A stretch of DNA of 27,025 nt from an uncultured Oscillospiraceae bacterium (GCA_934668285.1 CAKUNB010000005.1:1-27025); one strand, 5' to 3'; counted from the first letter of the stretch, positions 14,461 to 20,579 are shown. Translations and numbers: made by a program. The notes: generated from the letters alone by a model not told the origin.

Positions 14461-14880
14461 GGCTGTCCGTGTCTGCCGGTGCTGGGCTGGTGCTGGCGGT
14501 TGATCTGCTGGGCGTTCGGTGAGACGTGGAGAAAAGCGGCGTTTTACTGTCGTTTTCTCTTCGTTCCCTCTCTTTTTCCGCTCTTCTTCTCTCTGTCTCT
14601 GTCCGTCTCCGCTCATGGTCTACAGTGCCGCGCTTCTGGCTCTTCTGGCTCTGGCTCGATCTCTGCGGCTTTGGTGGTGCTGGTTGTCTGCTGGCGGTCT
14701 TGTCTCCGCTGCTGCTGTCGTGCTGGCTCTGGCTCTTCTGGCGTTCCGCTTCTGGGCTTGATCTCTGGGCGGCTCTGCCGTTGGTGCTGTCTCCGTGTCT
14801 CTCTCCGTCTGTCTCCACTTCTGCGGCTGGCGCTTCGTCCGCTCTGGTGCTGTCTGGGCGTGTCCAGGCGTTCCCGTGTC
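14461..14880. other. A-depleted low-complexity tract
   Basis: In these 420 bases I count about 16 A on the + strand (about 7 in 14561-14880), while G, C and T are abundant, with repeated CTGGCTCTGG/CTGCTGG-type words. Stop codons are therefore rare and five or more overlapping frames are open on both strands; none has a ribosome binding site or recognisable product, so I do not call a gene. A transcript from the minus strand would be nearly free of U. Confidence 0.8.
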
Positions 14881-14938
14881 CAGTGCTGCGGCTCTGGTGG
14901 GGCTGGCGCTGGGAGACGATGCAGGCCAAAAGGATATG

Positions 14939-14951
14939 GCATAATGCACAA
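14939..14951 (+). repeat. GCATAATGCACAA repeat, copy 1
   Basis: Differs by one base from GCATATTGCACAA at 14986-14998, 47 bp away; a related TTTTGCACAA is at about 21205-21214, before another gene. These sit between the A-poor tract and the rightward promoter and may be binding sites. Confidence 0.5.
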
Positions 14952-14985
14952 TTCTGTAAGGATGTATTTGTATGATGTGCTAATA

Positions 14986-14998
14986 GCATATTGCACAA
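14986..14998 (+). repeat. GCATATTGCACAA repeat, copy 2
   Basis: One-mismatch copy of 14939-14951, about 65 bp upstream of the -35 of the rightward promoter. Confidence 0.5.
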
Positions 14999-15041
14999 AA
15001 AGATGCTGTTTTTAGCTTGCTATTTTTACATTTTGTCAAGG

Positions 15042-15060
15042 TGTTATTTAGCTATTTCCT
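15042..15060 (-). repeat. Copy of the TAGyTAAA element next to the rightward promoter
   Basis: The minus strand reads AGGAAATAGCTAAATAACA. It ends 1 base before the -35 of the rightward promoter (15062-15067), so a protein bound here would affect that promoter. Confidence 0.55.
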
Positions 15061-15061
15061 A

Positions 15062-15090
15062 TTGCAAATTCCGCTTTTGTGTGGTATAAT
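15062..15090 (+). promoter_or_regulatory. Sigma-A promoter of the rightward arm
   Basis: -35 TTGCAA (15062-15067), 17-bp spacer, -10 TATAAT (15085-15090) with extended TGG. Predicted start near 15097. The sequence from GTGG through the -10 to TGTAAGG matches the leftward promoter at 14019-14046 in position and nearly in sequence. Confidence 0.85.
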
Positions 15091-15103
15091 CCTTAATGTA
15101 AGG
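15091..15103. promoter_or_regulatory. Candidate operator CCTTA-ATG-TAAGG at rightward promoter
   Basis: A perfect 5-bp inverted repeat with a 3-bp centre directly after the -10, covering the predicted start. Counterpart of 14006-14018. Confidence 0.6.
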
Positions 15104-15115
15104 TAAAGGAAACGA

Positions 15116-15151
15116 GATCGACGGCGGCGGGTGCGCCGCTGCTGGACGATC
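15116..15151 (+). other. Structured 5' leader hairpin
   Basis: Inner stem GCGGCG-GGTG-CGCCGC (15124-15139), outer arms GATCG (15116-15120) and CGATC (15147-15151). It lies in the leader of the first rightward gene and ends just before a TAGTTAAATAATATGG element. It could stabilise the message or work as an attenuator; no T run follows. Confidence 0.6.
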
Positions 15152-15174
15152 TAAGGAAGTAGTTAAATAATATG
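15152..15174 (+). repeat. Copy of the AAGGAAnTAGyTAAACAnTATG element
   Basis: TAAGGAAGTAGTTAAATAAT then ATGG, directly joined to the GGAGG of the first rightward gene. Nearly identical to 16783-16805, and the plus-strand counterpart of the leftward copies. Confidence 0.65.
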
Positions 15175-15186
15175 GAGGTAAAAATC

Positions 15187-15534
15187 ATGAATAAGCTGTC
15201 CGCCCTCGTCCCTCTGAAAAGCAAGATTACCGTCTACGTTCCCGCTACGGTATCCGTAGATCAGGAGATCGACAACGCCGCCCAGGTCGAGCGCGTCGCG
15301 CGTACTCTGTCCGCCTGTTTCGGTGGTGCTACGGCTTCGCCGGTGCGCGGCTATTGGGTCTCCGACTCTGGCGAGCTGGTGAAAGAATCTACAACGATGG
15401 TTTTTGCGTACTGCTCCACGGCTGACGCTGAAAAGTATATTGATGATGTCGTTTCCCTCTGCTACGAGCTGAAGCGCGAAATGGGGCAAGAAGCGATTGC
15501 CTTTGAATACAACGGCGAAATGTATTTCATCTGA
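15187..15534 (+). CDS. Conserved small protein, unknown function (115 aa)
   Basis: The ATG at 15187 (MNKLSALVPLKSKITVYVPA) lies 8 nt after GGAGG; an upstream ATG at 15172 overlaps that site and is rejected. The pattern KITVYVPATVSVDQEIDNAAQVERVARTL...FGGATASPVRGYW...ESTTMVFAYC...QEAIAFEYNGEMYFI resembles a small family seen on gut Firmicute and Bacteroidetes plasmids and phages, without known function. Alternating beta strands and helices suggest a ferredoxin-like fold. As the first gene after the hub promoter it should be expressed early, at host-promoter strength. Confidence 0.82.
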   Translation: MNKLSALVPLKSKITVYVPATVSVDQEIDNAAQVERVARTLSACFGGATASPVRGYWVSDSGELVKESTTMVFAYCSTADAEKYIDDVVSLCYELKREMGQEAIAFEYNGEMYFI

Positions 15535-15549
15535 TCGAGTAAAACAGCG

Positions 15550-15571
15550 GCGGCGGGTTCATTCCCGCCGC
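15550..15571 (+). other. GC hairpin between two genes
   Basis: GCGGCGGG-TTCATT-CCCGCCGC, a perfect 8-bp stem, lies 13 nt after the stop codon of the 115-aa protein. No T run follows (next bases GCCGGTAAAAC), so it probably protects the 3' end or separates expression of the two genes rather than ending transcription. Confidence 0.6.
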
Positions 15572-15599
15572 GCCGGTAAAACGAAAGCGGGGTTTTGAA

Positions 15600-15887
15600 A
15601 TGAAAGCAACGAGAAAGCAAATCAAGGCAGCAAACGAGATCGCGGCGCGGTTTAGCGGATGGCACGAGCCGCACGAGATCGCGGCGATGTATGACGAGCT
15701 GGAGAAGATCGGCGTTTCTACTGGCTGCATCACAAACCGGCAGGACTTCCCGAATCTTGGATGCTGGCAAGGTCATTGCGAGTGGTACATAAACGGCGAG
15801 GAAGTGGAAAACAGCGTTTTTGTGTACTCCGTTTATGAAGGAAATCCGAATATCACGCGCAACGATTACAACATTTACTTTTCTTGA
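15600..15887 (+). CDS. Small protein, unknown function (95 aa)
   Basis: Starts MKATRKQIKAANEIAARFSGW; a weak GGGG site precedes. An N-terminal helical half (AANEIAARFSGWHEPHEIAAMYDELEKIG) is followed by a beta-rich half (CEWYINGEEVENSVFVYSVYEG). Not recognised. Its 3' end carries a hammerhead ribozyme that begins 2 nt after the stop codon, so its mRNA would be cut free from the downstream sigma-like gene. Confidence 0.75.
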   Translation: MKATRKQIKAANEIAARFSGWHEPHEIAAMYDELEKIGVSTGCITNRQDFPNLGCWQGHCEWYINGEEVENSVFVYSVYEGNPNITRNDYNIYFS

Positions 15888-15889
15888 AA

Positions 15890-15950
15890 TCCTGCCTGAT
15901 GATGGTTAGATGGTGACTAACCGAAACGGCCACGGCTGGCCGTCGTGGGA
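15890..15950 (+). ncRNA. Type I hammerhead ribozyme, copy 1
   Basis: Core CTGATGA (15896-15902), stem II GGTTAG/CTAACC (15904-15909, 15917-15922), GAAA (15923-15926), stem III CGGCCA-CGGC-TGGCCG (15927-15942), then TC with cleavage predicted after C15944, and stem I TCCTGC (15890-15895) pairing with GTGGGA (15945-15950, two G-U pairs). Open stem I makes it type I. One extra T (15903) sits between core and stem II, the only departure from consensus. It begins 2 nt after a stop codon. Confidence 0.8.
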
Positions 15951-16002
15951 AACCGAAATTAAAACGCGCTGCGGCGCTGGTCAATGAAATGAGGTAAACG
16001 AA

Positions 16003-16785
16003 ATGAAAAAGTACAATGTCAAGTCGATCATGTCCCGCGCCTGGGCTATCTATCACGAAACCGACAAAGGCGATGGCCTGCGCCCTGTGTTCGCTCTCTG
16101 TCTGGCTATGGCGTGGGAGGACGCAAAGAACACACCGGAAAACATTCTGCACCAGTGGGCGGCGATGGATACCAAAGCGCAGATCAACATGCTGACGGCT
16201 AACATCAAGAAGGCGGCAAAGAACGAGATCGGATACAGCACGGAAGATCACTATGCAGAGTTTAACGAGACTGTCGCATGGTTCTTGAATCATCACGGGA
16301 TCGACGGTCTTGTAAATGAAGCTTGGGTAAAGCTGGCGGAGCGGCTGGATGCTGACTATCTGGACAAGCTCAACGCAAAACGCGCCGCGTCTGGCAAGGT
16401 CAATATTTCTCTGGTGGCTCTGGTGTATCGCAGCGCAAAGGATGCAATCCGCGCCGTATATCGTGACGATATCAAACACGGACGCGCCCGCGTTCACGAG
16501 ATCACCGACAAGAACGGCGAAAGCCGCGACTATCTGGACACGATGGCAAGCACCGGCAAGGATGAGACGGCAAGCACCGCAACGCTGCGCGTAGCGCTGG
16601 AACAGTTTGTAAACAGCCGCGACGAGATCGACCGCATGATTATTGAATGCAAGCGCGACAATTACACAGAACGCGAGATCGCGGAAGTTGTCGGAATCAA
16701 TCGCGCTGCCGTTCATAAGCGCATTGACAAGATGCGCGAGGCTCTGCGGAACATCGGCCTTACACCTACGGAAGCTGTGGCGTAA
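16003..16785 (+). CDS. Sigma-factor-like transcription protein
   Basis: A 260-aa protein; GAGG precedes the ATG. The C-terminus (about 207-252) has a sigma-70 region 4-like helix-turn-helix: RDEIDRMIIECKRDNYTE then REIAEVVGINRAAVHKRIDKMREAL. The middle (about 95-150: LVNEAWVKLAERLD...LVYRSAKDAIRAVYRDDIKHG) resembles a diverged region 2. The N-terminus (SIMSRAWAIYHE...FALCLAMAWEDAK) matches a short module common on Firmicute mobile elements. It would bind core RNA polymerase and select promoters; the repeated TAAGCAAA-N16-TAG-N-TATAAT sites downstream are natural targets. A plain DNA-binding regulator is the alternative. It lies directly behind hammerhead copy 1, so its mRNA may start with a cleaved 5'-OH end. 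Confidence 0.75.
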   Translation: MKKYNVKSIMSRAWAIYHETDKGDGLRPVFALCLAMAWEDAKNTPENILHQWAAMDTKAQINMLTANIKKAAKNEIGYSTEDHYAEFNETVAWFLNHHGIDGLVNEAWVKLAERLDADYLDKLNAKRAASGKVNISLVALVYRSAKDAIRAVYRDDIKHGRARVHEITDKNGESRDYLDTMASTGKDETASTATLRVALEQFVNSRDEIDRMIIECKRDNYTEREIAEVVGINRAAVHKRIDKMREALRNIGLTPTEAVA

Positions 16786-16805
16786 GGAAGTAGTTAAACA
16801 GTATG
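16783..16805 (+). repeat. Copy of the AAGGAAnTAGyTAAACAnTATG element
   Basis: TAAGGAAGTAGTTAAACAGT then ATG; the first TAA is the stop codon of the sigma-like gene. The terminal ATG opens a 16-codon frame (MSAAPVGAGAAALKKS). Mirrors the 11453 copy, where a stop codon and the next ATG are also joined by the element. Confidence 0.65.
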
Positions 16806-16808
16806 AGT

Positions 16809-16834
16809 GCCGCTCCGGTAGGAGCTGGGGCGGC
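16809..16834 (+). other. GC hairpin after the sigma-like gene
   Basis: GCCGCTCC and GGGGCGGC pair over 8 bp (one G-U) around a 10-nt loop. No T run follows. It lies in the 111-bp gap before the next gene, together with an isolated TAAGCAAA (16861-16868). Confidence 0.5.
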
Positions 16835-16896
16835 TGCTCTGAAAAAATCTTGATCGACGGTAAGCAAACGGCGGGAACGCTTGGAGGGTGTAGCGG

Positions 16897-17184
16897 ATGG
16901 ATGCAAACAAAGCTTTTCAGATGATTGAAAAAGCCTTTTCAGATAAGCGGCTTGTATTGGTAACGGATGGAACGGTAACGCGCCGCGTGGTATCTGTTGG
17001 ACTGGCGGAAAAGCTCTACATTCACACGGAGGCGGGCGGATGGGTAGAGATCAAGCGGAGCTTTTGCGGCCTGACTTTGGAGGGCTGGGGCTTGCTGGAT
17101 ACGGCGGAAGCTTTGTATATCGCGCCTGAATGGTGGATTGCAAACGGAACGGATGACGAGAACGGAGGAAATGAAAATGTATGA
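16897..17184 (+). CDS. Small protein, unknown function (95 aa)
   Basis: GGAGG precedes the ATG at 16897 (MDANKAFQMIEKAFSDKRLV). A compact beta-rich domain is likely (RLVLVTDGTVTRRVVSVGLAEKLYIHTEAGGWVEIKRS). Acidic C-terminus. Its last codons overlap the next gene by 8 bp, so the two are translated together. No family recognised. Confidence 0.75.
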   Translation: MDANKAFQMIEKAFSDKRLVLVTDGTVTRRVVSVGLAEKLYIHTEAGGWVEIKRSFCGLTLEGWGLLDTAEALYIAPEWWIANGTDDENGGNENV

Positions 17185-17392
17185 GCGGAGACGGAGAAGA
17201 TCGCGGACGCGCTCGCAGGTGATGATACAGCAGCGTTTGATGGGGCTTTTGCTGGTGGTGCTGTCCGTGGTGATGCTGATTGTTTGCGCACACGGTACAA
17301 CGGTAGAAGATCGTGACGGAACGGGCGCTTTTATGGTGCTGCCGATGGGCTTGTATCTCATCTTTACAAAGAAAATTTGTATCTACTGGTAA
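17177..17392 (+). CDS. Small membrane protein with basic N-terminus (71 aa)
   Basis: ATG at 17177 is 8 nt after GGAGG. MYERRRRRSRTRSQ is strongly basic, then QQRLMGLLLVVLSVVMLIVCAH is one transmembrane helix, and MVLPMGLYLIFT a second hydrophobic stretch. The positive-inside rule puts the N-terminus in the cytoplasm. Proteins of this form (basic cap, LLG-LLL helix, LPLGLYL-FTK end) are frequent on Firmicute mobile elements, role unknown to me. The first repeated phage promoter overlaps its last codons. Confidence 0.8.
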   Translation: MYERRRRRSRTRSQVMIQQRLMGLLLVVLSVVMLIVCAHGTTVEDRDGTGAFMVLPMGLYLIFTKKICIYW

Positions 17393-17423
17393 GCAAGCGG
17401 AAAATCTGGCGGGTAGATATAAC
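17390..17423 (+). promoter_or_regulatory. Phage promoter motif, copy P1
   Basis: TAAGCAAG (17390-17397), 16 bases, TAG-A-TATAAC (17414-17423), then AGGAGG at once. The spacing equals all other copies. It serves the gene at 17437; the normal start point would fall after the ribosome binding site. Confidence 0.75.
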
Positions 17424-17436
17424 AGGAGGATGAAAC

Positions 17437-17661
17437 ATGCAAAGCTTTACACAAACGGAAATCAAGTGGATGATCGGAGCGCTTCAAGAAAAAGCGCGGG
17501 CGTATCATGAAGCCGCTCGCATGGCGGATAACGCGGACAATAGCAATAATTCTTTGGATGGTTCGTTGTACCGTCTGCGGGAGGAACAGTTTGACGCGAT
17601 GGCCTGCAAGCTCCAGAAGGTGCTGGACGGCAAGAGCAGGCGCGTAGAAATCACATTGTAA
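17437..17661 (+). CDS. Small helical protein, unknown function (74 aa)
   Basis: AGGAGG directly follows promoter P1 and precedes the ATG (MQSFTQTEIKWMIGALQEKA). The sequence is almost wholly helical; LYRLREEQFDAMACKLQKVLDGKSRRVEI near the end resembles a motif in small proteins of Firmicute elements. It is followed 18 bp later by the next gene with its own GGAGG, so they share the P1 transcript. Confidence 0.78.
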   Translation: MQSFTQTEIKWMIGALQEKARAYHEAARMADNADNSNNSLDGSLYRLREEQFDAMACKLQKVLDGKSRRVEITL

Positions 17662-17679
17662 ATAAATGGAGGTAACATT

Positions 17680-18096
17680 ATGCCGAGCGTAACTCGTGAG
17701 CAGGTCAACAAGTGGAACGCGAAACTTCAAAACGGTTTTCGGTTCGATATCCAGCGCTATGTTATTTGGGGTGAGAAGCAGATCAAGAAGTCTATCGAGC
17801 TGGCGGATGGTCGGATTCTGACTGCTGAAATTCACTTCCGCGACGCGCGGGACGGATACAAGTACATCGGAAACGAGGCTTGTATCTCTCTGGCAATCTG
17901 GACGCGCTGCGAAAACAGCGACATGATGAAATCGGAGGGCATGGGATATCACGAGGTTCTGGGCGCGGTTCAGCCGAAAAAGAGCTATGCGGATCTCGTC
18001 AAGCTGTCCGCTGTCATGGATGAGCCGAAGATCATGGAGATGATGAACGCGCACATGAACGCCTTAAATAATCCGTGGGTTCTCGGAGGTCGATAA
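17680..18096 (+). CDS. Protein of unknown function (138 aa)
   Basis: GGAGG precedes the ATG (MPSVTREQVNKWNAKLQNGF). Contains RFDIQRYVIWGEKQIKKSIELADGRILTAEIHFRD, a likely beta sheet, and a helical C-terminus (YADLVKLSAVMDEPKIMEMMNAHMNAL). No catalytic pattern or family recognised. Same operon as the genes at 17437 and 18100. Confidence 0.78.
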   Translation: MPSVTREQVNKWNAKLQNGFRFDIQRYVIWGEKQIKKSIELADGRILTAEIHFRDARDGYKYIGNEACISLAIWTRCENSDMMKSEGMGYHEVLGAVQPKKSYADLVKLSAVMDEPKIMEMMNAHMNALNNPWVLGGR

Positions 18097-18099
18097 CTC

Positions 18100-18498
18100 A
18101 TGCAACGGAAAGAGTTTGAAAACAGAATCAAAAATCTTTTGCCGAAAGCGGCGGATGATGTCGTGGAGTCCTGGGCGGCATATGCGACGGAGTTAGACCA
18201 TTACGGAACGGAAGTAACGGCGGATTTTTACGACAAGAATTATATAGCGCTGCTGCTTGTCAAACAGCGTCACGGCGAAGAGATCGCAACGCAGCTTTTC
18301 AATTTTGGCAAGTGCTTTACATTCAACTATTTTGAGCTACAAGGCGCGGCGGAAAAGCTGGAAGCCGGCTGGTCGTTGGATGAAACCGTGAAATATACGG
18401 TTGAAAATGGCTGCGATGCTGTACCGGAGGAACAGAAAGCATTCTGGGATGCGCTGACGGCATTTTGGGAGGAAGAAAACAAAGAAAATCTTTCGTGA
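18100..18498 (+). CDS. Acidic helical protein, unknown function (132 aa)
   Basis: GGAGG lies ~8 nt before the ATG at 18100, 3 nt after the previous stop. Helical throughout with many Trp/Tyr/Phe (ESWAAYATELDHYG, FNFGKCFTFNYFELQ) and an acidic end (FWEEENKEN); size, acidity and lack of motifs resemble phage anti-host or antirestriction proteins, but this is only an impression. Last gene of the P1 operon; P2 follows after 3 nt. Confidence 0.75.
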   Translation: MQRKEFENRIKNLLPKAADDVVESWAAYATELDHYGTEVTADFYDKNYIALLLVKQRHGEEIATQLFNFGKCFTFNYFELQGAAEKLEAGWSLDETVKYTVENGCDAVPEEQKAFWDALTAFWEEENKENLS

Positions 18499-18501
18499 AA
18501 G

Positions 18502-18535
18502 TAAGCAAATCCATTTTTCCACTGGTAGATACAAT
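18502..18535 (+). promoter_or_regulatory. Phage promoter motif, copy P2
   Basis: TAAGCAAA (18502-18509), 16 bases, TAG-A-TACAAT (18526-18535). A 37-nt stretch with GGAGG separates it from the ATG at 18573, so here a normal leadered mRNA is possible. Confidence 0.78.
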
Positions 18536-18572
18536 AGGAACGCTAAAAATAAAATGGAGGTTGAAGCGTCGG

Positions 18573-18749
18573 ATGAAACGGAACAGAAAAGCAACGCATA
18601 TCCAGTGGGATGTTGACGAGCTGGAAGATTTGGAACTGCTGCCAACGGAAATTGATATTCCGGACGATATGACGGATATGGAGGAAATTTCCGACTATAT
18701 CACAGATCAAACAGGTTTTTGTCATAACGGATTCATTGTGGAGGATTGA
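18573..18749 (+). CDS. Small acidic protein, unknown function (58 aa)
   Basis: ATG at 18573 (MKRNRKATHIQWDVDELEDL) with GGAGG 12 nt upstream; the frame is open further back but that would cross promoter P2. The pattern ATHIQWDVDE...LPTEIDIPDDM...EISDYITDQTGFCHNGF is typical of a small conserved Firmicute phage/element protein of unknown role. The next gene starts 3 nt after its stop. Confidence 0.78.
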   Translation: MKRNRKATHIQWDVDELEDLELLPTEIDIPDDMTDMEEISDYITDQTGFCHNGFIVED

Positions 18750-18752
18750 ATC

Positions 18753-19133
18753 ATGTCGATCATGAAAATGTATGTCGAGGAATATCTTGCTGCCGAGCAG
18801 GTTGCAGAAAACCGCTATATCATTCATCTATCTAACGGAAAAGAGATCGAGGTTACAGAGCATCCCGTGCATAACGGAAACATGTGGGACTGGAAAATTG
18901 ATTCTCAGGTGTTTGACACGGATGACTACGCGCTGAATTATCTGAAAAAGCTTGTAGCAGAGAAGCTGACCGGTAAGCGGATTCTCTTACACAAGAAGCG
19001 CGAAAAGCCTGATATTTGCGGCTATGCCTGCCGTTTCCCTGGCAAATGTAACAGCGCTTTGTGTAGTGATTGTCCCGTTGCGGAGGCATTCTTTGCAGAA
19101 CGCGACGGCGTAGAACTTGTTTATGCGATATGA
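18753..19133 (+). CDS. Protein with C-terminal Cys cluster (126 aa)
   Basis: GGAGG precedes the ATG (MSIMKMYVEEYLAAEQVAEN). The first half may be a small beta domain (NRYIIHLSNGKEIEVTEHPV); the C-terminus has CGYACRFPGKCNSALCSDCPVAEAF, six Cys probably holding one metal ion. No known family. A good terminator follows, so it ends the P2 operon. Confidence 0.77.
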   Translation: MSIMKMYVEEYLAAEQVAENRYIIHLSNGKEIEVTEHPVHNGNMWDWKIDSQVFDTDDYALNYLKKLVAEKLTGKRILLHKKREKPDICGYACRFPGKCNSALCSDCPVAEAFFAERDGVELVYAI

Positions 19134-19166
19134 GATAGAAAACATCTGAATAAGTTTTGAAAATCT

Positions 19167-19202
19167 GGCGGAATGGAGAAATCTGTTCCGCCTATTTTTT
19201 TT
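19167..19202 (+). terminator. Intrinsic terminator
   Basis: GGCGGAA (19167-19173) and TTCCGCC (19186-19192) pair around a 12-nt loop; TATTTTTTTT follows. It ends the P2 operon, and promoter P3 starts 11 nt later. Confidence 0.85.
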
Positions 19203-19212
19203 GCTCATGTGG

Positions 19213-19246
19213 TAAGCAAACGCTTGTTTCTATGAGTAGTTATAAT
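19213..19246 (+). promoter_or_regulatory. Phage promoter motif, copy P3
   Basis: TAAGCAAA (19213-19220), 16 bases, TAG-T-TATAAT (19237-19246), then AGAAGGGG as ribosome binding site 16 nt before the ATG. Confidence 0.8.
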
Positions 19247-19262
19247 AGAAGGGGTGATAAAA

Positions 19263-20063
19263 ATGCTGCTGAGTGAAATCAATGGCGAATATCAGAAAAA
19301 ACGGATGATCGTCTATAATGCGGATGGCACGAAGCCGATTGTTCATAATATTGAAGTTGCTCCGATTTTCGGAAACATCTATATGAGCAGACTGGAAAAG
19401 AGCGACACGCGCAGTTATGCGGCTTGTGACTTGTATTTATATCTGGAAGATCGCGGAGTCGGCCTGCTGGTCGGCACGGCGGCGGAGGACGATAGCTTGG
19501 AGTTTGTTAAAGGACAGGTTCAGCGCTATCGTGTCGGCTCTGAGGGTGAATTTCTTGCAATGATACGAGATTGCATCAATACCAGTTCGCATATCAGCTT
19601 GATCTATATCGAGTTGGTGAAGCTTTTAGATGAGTCTCTTGTACCTGGATGTTTTGAGGCGCGGAAGATTTTCGCGGAGAAGCAAAGAGCGAAGCGCGAG
19701 GCGGAACGGGCGCAGCGTGAAGCGGAAGAAGTTGCTTATGTAAAAGAGCGGAACGAAGTGGCACAAAAGAAAGTCGCTCAGGCTATCGAGACTTTGAAGA
19801 ATGGCGGACATTTGGTCAATTTTGATGTGGAAATCTTCAAAGGACGCTATGACAGTAGCTCATATAGCATTTTCAATTATCTGGCTCGTCAGTATGGTGT
19901 AAAAATACCGATTAAAACGCAAGGCTGGATCAATAGCAGTCTGCTGGATATCACGGTCAAAGATGGAAAGATGAGCGGCGGGCATATGAGCGGGAAAAAT
20001 CAATCGACCGTCATTTATAAGTATATGAATCAGTTGATCGAAGCGGTTGGAAAGGATGTGTGA
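19263..20063 (+). CDS. Protein of unknown function with charged helix (266 aa)
   Basis: ATG at 19263 (MLLSEINGEYQKKRMIVYNA) lies 8 nt after AAGGGG; a GTG at 19254 overlaps the site. N-terminal ~130 residues form a mixed domain (IFGNIYMSRLEKSDTRSYAA...VQRYRVGSEGEFLAMIRDCI); about 140-175 is a charged coiled coil (AEKQRAKREAERAQREAEEV); the end (FDVEIFKGRYDSSSYSIFNYLARQYGVKIP) looks like a separate small domain that could bind DNA. No family assigned. First gene of the P3 operon. Confidence 0.8.
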   Translation: MLLSEINGEYQKKRMIVYNADGTKPIVHNIEVAPIFGNIYMSRLEKSDTRSYAACDLYLYLEDRGVGLLVGTAAEDDSLEFVKGQVQRYRVGSEGEFLAMIRDCINTSSHISLIYIELVKLLDESLVPGCFEARKIFAEKQRAKREAERAQREAEEVAYVKERNEVAQKKVAQAIETLKNGGHLVNFDVEIFKGRYDSSSYSIFNYLARQYGVKIPIKTQGWINSSLLDITVKDGKMSGGHMSGKNQSTVIYKYMNQLIEAVGKDV

Positions 20064-20067
20064 CTAA

Positions 20068-20340
20068 ATGGAAAGTCGCATTAAAATCAAAGCTACAGTA
20101 TCAGAAATGAGAGAGTTTTTTGAGAAAGATAGCGGTGTGCGTTATTATGAGATTAAAGATAAGCGCTACACGCAGGCGGAATTGGACGCCATGTCTAATG
20201 AAAAATACAATAGCGAGGTGTTTACATTTTCCGTTATCTATCGGTACATGGAGTTAGAAAAACCGCTGAGCGGCGCATTTACCATTGAAGGGCTGACGAA
20301 AAAGATGGATGCGCTCAGAAAAGCCCATTATCTGCTATGA
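20068..20340 (+). CDS. Small protein, unknown function (90 aa)
   Basis: AAAGGA precedes the ATG (MESRIKIKATVSEMREFFEK). A basic N-terminus, then helices; no motif. It starts 4 nt after the previous stop and overlaps the next gene by 4 bp (ATGA), so it is translationally coupled. Confidence 0.75.
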   Translation: MESRIKIKATVSEMREFFEKDSGVRYYEIKDKRYTQAELDAMSNEKYNSEVFTFSVIYRYMELEKPLSGAFTIEGLTKKMDALRKAHYLL

Positions 20341-20549
20341 AAAATTATATTGTATCGCAAGATAGAAAGACTGGTCTCTGGTATGCACATATGCGAGGAT
20401 ACCAGCATGTCCCCGTCTCTGGTAGCTTTTCTGAAAAGCGCCGCGATGCAGCCGAATATGCGAAAATGTATAACGGACTTCCGCATAGGGTGGAAGAGAT
20501 CGAGCGGAAAAGAAGAGAAGCATTTGAGAAAGAAATGGAAAAAGCCTGA
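20337..20549 (+). CDS. Small conserved protein (70 aa)
   Basis: Starts inside the previous stop (ATGA). The pattern LWYAHMRGYQHVPVSGSFSEKRRDAAEYAKMYNGLP is a recurrent small Firmicute phage/element motif; a charged helix follows. Function unknown. Its TGA lies within the stem of the operon terminator. Confidence 0.78.
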   Translation: MKNYIVSQDRKTGLWYAHMRGYQHVPVSGSFSEKRRDAAEYAKMYNGLPHRVEEIERKRREAFEKEMEKA

Positions 20550-20570
20550 GAAATTCTCAGGCTTTTTTTT
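20539..20570. terminator. Bidirectional intrinsic terminator
   Basis: AGCCTGAG (20543-20550) pairs with CTCAGGCT (20556-20563), with an A tract before and eight T after. It works on both strands: it ends the P3 operon and would also stop leftward transcripts from the gene at 20607-21104. Confidence 0.9.
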
Positions 20571-20579
20571 GTTGCTTGG

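Larger units (their letters stand above)
13937..15186. other. Gene-poor divergent regulatory hub (1.25 kb)
   Basis: No convincing protein gene of normal length lies here, although several long frames are open because of skewed base composition. It holds, left to right: a leftward promoter for the recombinase-fold gene, a CGTTG dyad, several TAGyTAAA-type elements, two GCGTTGATTAAGGCAT direct repeats, an 8-C run (14370-14377), a 420-bp A-depleted tract, two GCATAwTGCACAA repeats, and a rightward promoter with a structured leader. Both arms diverge from here, so it could also hold an origin or attachment site. Confidence 0.75.

Noticed and set aside
14440..14930. Variable region of a diversity-generating retroelement (because of the A bias)
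   Set aside because: No reverse transcriptase, no template repeat and no receptor gene in the window.
14192..15015. Several long open frames on both strands (up to 268 codons) in the hub
   Set aside because: They result from the near absence of A on one strand, which removes stop codons. The products are low-complexity and lack start signals.
16861..16887. A ninth TAAGCAAA box before the gene at 16897
   Set aside because: No TAG-N-TATAAT at the fixed 16-base distance; the nearest is GGTGTAGCGG 6 bases off. Probably decayed or chance.
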